Shown here: piece by piece, positions 4,506 to 7,104 of the stretch
Layout of the letters: every line of letters begins with the position of its first letter
How positions within the stretch are numbered: the stretch's first letter is position 1
Assembly: GCA_016763215.1 (NCBI GenBank)
Contig: JAESUF010000232.1
Span: forward strand, 1 to 7,104
Source of the DNA: Flavobacteriaceae bacterium
GTDB taxonomy: Bacteria; Bacteroidota; Bacteroidia; Flavobacteriales; Flavobacteriaceae
DNA length: 7,104 nucleotides
Direction of reading: 5' to 3'
Program-made: the position numbers and the translations under genes
The notes under the pieces: model-generated
Told to the model about the DNA's origin: nothing
The model's input: only the letters and a program-made list of their open reading frames with translations
Databases searched by the model: none

Positions 4506-7091
4506 ATGGCAAAAAACCACTCAATGAAATACAGCTCTTTTTATAGAAAACTAACCTTCCTCTTATTTTCTATACTATCAATTCAACTTTATGGGCAACA
4601 ATCCGAAATAGATATTAATCTCTTGGCCGATTATAACCATGCTGTAAAGTTGTTTAATAGTAAGGCATATGCTGCTGCTCAAAAAACTTTTACTGAAGTC
4701 TCCGAAAATGCAGAGGGCAGACTACGATTAAAAGCAGACGCTGATTACTTTGACGCTATGTGTTCTATTCGATTGAATCAAACAAATGCAGACAAGAAGG
4801 TCTTAAAATTTGTTGAGAACCATCCAAACAGTAATAAAAAAGACAAAGCATATTTTAACGTTGGTAATTATTATTTTGCCAATAAAAAAGCAGCTTACGC
4901 ATTAAAATGGTATTCAAAAGTAAATTTAGAGGCGCTTTCAGATGGAAACAGAAAAGAATTAAACTTCAAAATGGGGTATGCTTTTCTATCTACTAGAAAT
5001 TTAGATCTCGCAAAAAATAAATTTGTTACATTAATAAACGACCCTAAGTACGGAAACGATTCTCGTTATTACTTCGGGTATATTTCTTATAAACAAGAAG
5101 ATTACGAAGTAGCGGAAAAAACATTGCAAGAAATTGCCGATGATCAAGCTTACAAAAGTGAAGTCACCTACTATTTACTAGATATAAGTTTTAAAGCTGG
5201 GCGATTTGAAAAATGTATCGAAGTAGGAAAAAAATTATTAGAGAATGCAAAACCAAAGGAAAAATCTGAGATTTCTAAAATTATCGGTGAAAGTTATTTC
5301 AATTTAAAACAATACGAAGAATCGATTCCATATTTAAGAGAGTACAGAGGAAAAAAAGGGAAATGGAATAACACCGATTATTATCAATTGGGATATGCAT
5401 ATTTCAAACAAAATGATTTTGAAAATGCCGTAAGGAATTTCAACAGAATTATTGATCAAAAAAACAATGTCTCACAAAAAGCATACTATAATTTAGGAGA
5501 ATGTTATATCTATTTAGAAAAAAAACCAGAAGCTTTAAATGCATTTAAAAGTGCTAGTGAATTGTCCTTTGATTTAAAAGTGAAAGAAGATGCTGCATTA
5601 AATTATGCGAAATTGAGCTATGAAGAAGGGAACCCCTATAAAAGTGTAGCCGAAGTATTACAAGACTTTCTAAAAACATATCCTAAATCGCCAAGCTATG
5701 CAGAAATCAATGGACTGGTGATTACCTCATATTTATATCAACAAGATTACCAAGGAGCTCTTGATTATTTATCTAAAAAGAGGTCTAAAGAGAATATCGC
5801 TTTAACATCTGAAGTTTCTTTATATAGAGGTATTCAGTTATTCAATCTAAATAAACTTCAAGAATCGCTACCGTTTTTTATCGTAGGACAAAAATCTAAA
5901 GATCAAGTTGTCCTATCCAAAGCACACTATTGGGAAGCAGAAACACATTACAGATTGGGCGATTTTCAAAAAGCTTTAACAAAATTTATTGCCTTCAAAA
6001 AAAATAACAATCCAAATAATGATGATGAATTTATCTTGTTAGATTACAACATTGGTTATTCTAATTTTAAATTAAAAAATTACGCTGAAGCTGTAGAGAG
6101 TTTTAGAAATTTTGTTCAGAAAAAAAACATTGACCCTTCTTTAAAAGATGATGCAACCATCCGGTTTGGTGATAGCTATTACGCCATTAAAAATTATCGG
6201 CAAGCAATAGCTACCTATAAAAAAGTAGTTGACAAATATGGAACAGGTGCCGATTATGCGCAATACCAAATGGCAATGAGTCATGGTTTTATCAATCAGA
6301 ATGAGGATAAGATAACTCAAATGGAAAGTTTAATTACCAATTTCGAAATGTCAAACTTTCGAGACGATGCGCTGTTTCAATTAGGAAATACATACACCGC
6401 TCAAAAAGAGAATGAAGAAGCACATGGTGCATACAAAAGGTTATTTGATAATTTTCCTAGAAGCTCTTACAATCCTAGAGCTTTGTTAAGGAATGGCTTG
6501 CTGTATTACAATGATAATGAAAATGAAAAAGCATTAACCAATTACAAACAAATTGTTGCAAAATTCCCAAATTCAAGTCAAGCAAAAGAAGCTGTTTCTA
6601 ATGCAGAAAGAGTACATATCGATTTAGGGACTGTAGATGAATATGCTGTTTGGGTAAAAGGAATCACATTTATGGATGTGAAAAATGCCGACATAGAAGA
6701 CTCAATGTATGAATCGGCCGAAAATAAATTCTTAGAGAATGATGTTCAAAAGGCCATTGAAGGGTTTGGCAAATATGTCAAAGCATTTCCTAACGGATTA
6801 CATGCACTTCAAGCTAATTTTTACCTAGCTCAGTTGTTGGTCAAAATCAACAACCATGAAGCAGCAATGCCTAGTTATCTATATGTGATAACTCAGGCCC
6901 AGAGTGAATTTAGCGAAGAAGCTCTTAATAAATTGTCTCAAATTTATCTTGAAAAAGAAGAATGGGTAAACGCAATCCCCTTGCTAGAAAGATTAGAACA
7001 GGAAGCAAATTATCCTCAAAACATTTTGTACGCACAAAGTAATTTAATGAAAGGGTATTATCAATCTGAGCAGTTTATAAAAGCAGTGTAG
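4506..7091 (+). CDS. Secreted TPR-repeat protein, ended by an in-frame TAG
   Basis: This frame has 861 codons before TAG 7089-7091. An N-terminal signal peptide is evident: basic residues (R14, K15), a hydrophobic core (16-28), and likely cleavage at LYG-QQ around 30/31, so the protein is probably periplasmic or membrane-attached. The rest is almost all tetratricopeptide repeats. Clear units lie at about 290-323 (YYQLGYAYFKQNDFENAVRN), 325-358 (YYNLGECYIYLEKKPEALNA), 513-546 (YNIGYSNFKLKNYAEAVESF), 549-582, 619-653 and 655-690. TPR arrays bind proteins; no enzyme motif is visible and no partner can be named. An upstream TAG at 4497 limits the start to ATG 4506 or ATG 4524, and the latter gives a tidier signal peptide. 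The terminal TAG falls in the middle of a TPR helix and the same frame continues as YAEK to the window end. The gene may therefore be truncated, broken or misread. From memory, related flavobacterial proteins reach about 1000 residues. Confidence 0.83.
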   Translation: MAKNHSMKYSSFYRKLTFLLFSILSIQLYGQQSEIDINLLADYNHAVKLFNSKAYAAAQKTFTEVSENAEGRLRLKADADYFDAMCSIRLNQTNADKKVLKFVENHPNSNKKDKAYFNVGNYYFANKKAAYALKWYSKVNLEALSDGNRKELNFKMGYAFLSTRNLDLAKNKFVTLINDPKYGNDSRYYFGYISYKQEDYEVAEKTLQEIADDQAYKSEVTYYLLDISFKAGRFEKCIEVGKKLLENAKPKEKSEISKIIGESYFNLKQYEESIPYLREYRGKKGKWNNTDYYQLGYAYFKQNDFENAVRNFNRIIDQKNNVSQKAYYNLGECYIYLEKKPEALNAFKSASELSFDLKVKEDAALNYAKLSYEEGNPYKSVAEVLQDFLKTYPKSPSYAEINGLVITSYLYQQDYQGALDYLSKKRSKENIALTSEVSLYRGIQLFNLNKLQESLPFFIVGQKSKDQVVLSKAHYWEAETHYRLGDFQKALTKFIAFKKNNNPNNDDEFILLDYNIGYSNFKLKNYAEAVESFRNFVQKKNIDPSLKDDATIRFGDSYYAIKNYRQAIATYKKVVDKYGTGADYAQYQMAMSHGFINQNEDKITQMESLITNFEMSNFRDDALFQLGNTYTAQKENEEAHGAYKRLFDNFPRSSYNPRALLRNGLLYYNDNENEKALTNYKQIVAKFPNSSQAKEAVSNAERVHIDLGTVDEYAVWVKGITFMDVKNADIEDSMYESAENKFLENDVQKAIEGFGKYVKAFPNGLHALQANFYLAQLLVKINNHEAAMPSYLYVITQAQSEFSEEALNKLSQIYLEKEEWVNAIPLLERLEQEANYPQNILYAQSNLMKGYYQSEQFIKAV

Positions 7092-7104
7092 TATGCTGAG
7101 AAAA

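Noticed and set aside
4506..7091. Identity with the T9SS gliding protein SprE/PorW, also a long TPR protein
   Set aside because: Those are lipoproteins with a cysteine at the cleavage site; this protein has a plain signal peptide ending LYG-QQ and no lipobox cysteine.
1..7104. CRISPR array, insertion sequence, integrase, toxin-antitoxin or phage-defence locus
   Set aside because: No spaced direct repeats, transposase or integrase motifs, or paired small genes were seen on either strand.

Overview
The window looks like chromosome from a Bacteroidota bacterium, most likely a member of the Flavobacteriaceae. The DNA is clearly AT-rich and starts mostly lack a Shine-Dalgarno sequence. Several gene fronts carry the Bacteroidota -7 promoter word TAnnTTTG. 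The proteins resemble flavobacterial families: an ftsE with no ftsX beside it, a long secreted TPR protein, and a glycosyltransferase that opens with a VTNDLVTDQRV-type N-terminus. This assignment comes from recognition of the sequence, not from a database search.

Layout: (1) 1-280, the C-terminal end of a GH53 endo-beta-1,4-galactanase whose start lies outside the window. (2) 281-584, a non-coding gap with a 10-bp perfect inverted repeat, a further hairpin and two terminator-like hairpins in a row. (3) 585-1670 (+), a GT-B glycosyltransferase. (4) 1671-2426 (-), a 2-oxoglutarate/Fe(II) dioxygenase. (5) 2551-3666 (+), a second, different GT-B glycosyltransferase. (6) 3659-4339 (-), the cell-division ABC ATPase FtsE. 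(7) 4506-7091 (+), a secreted TPR-repeat protein, interrupted near the window end by an in-frame TAG with TPR-like coding sequence resuming after it.

From 585 onward every gene lies on the opposite strand to its neighbour (+ - + - +). No operon is therefore visible, and each gene is probably its own transcription unit. The two convergent pairs are packed with no spacer: stops abut at 1670/1671, and the genes overlap by 8 bp at 3659-3666. Promoters must lie in the two divergent gaps (2427-2550 and 4340-4505) and in the 281-584 gap. The two glycosyltransferases and the dioxygenase between them suggest synthesis or decoration of a surface glycan or glycoprotein. FtsE belongs to envelope and division machinery, and the TPR protein is probably periplasmic.

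I see no clear new system such as a defence locus, CRISPR array or mobile element. The points most worth checking are the amber codon in the TPR gene, the structured gap before the first glycosyltransferase, and the glycosyltransferase/dioxygenase/glycosyltransferase neighbourhood.
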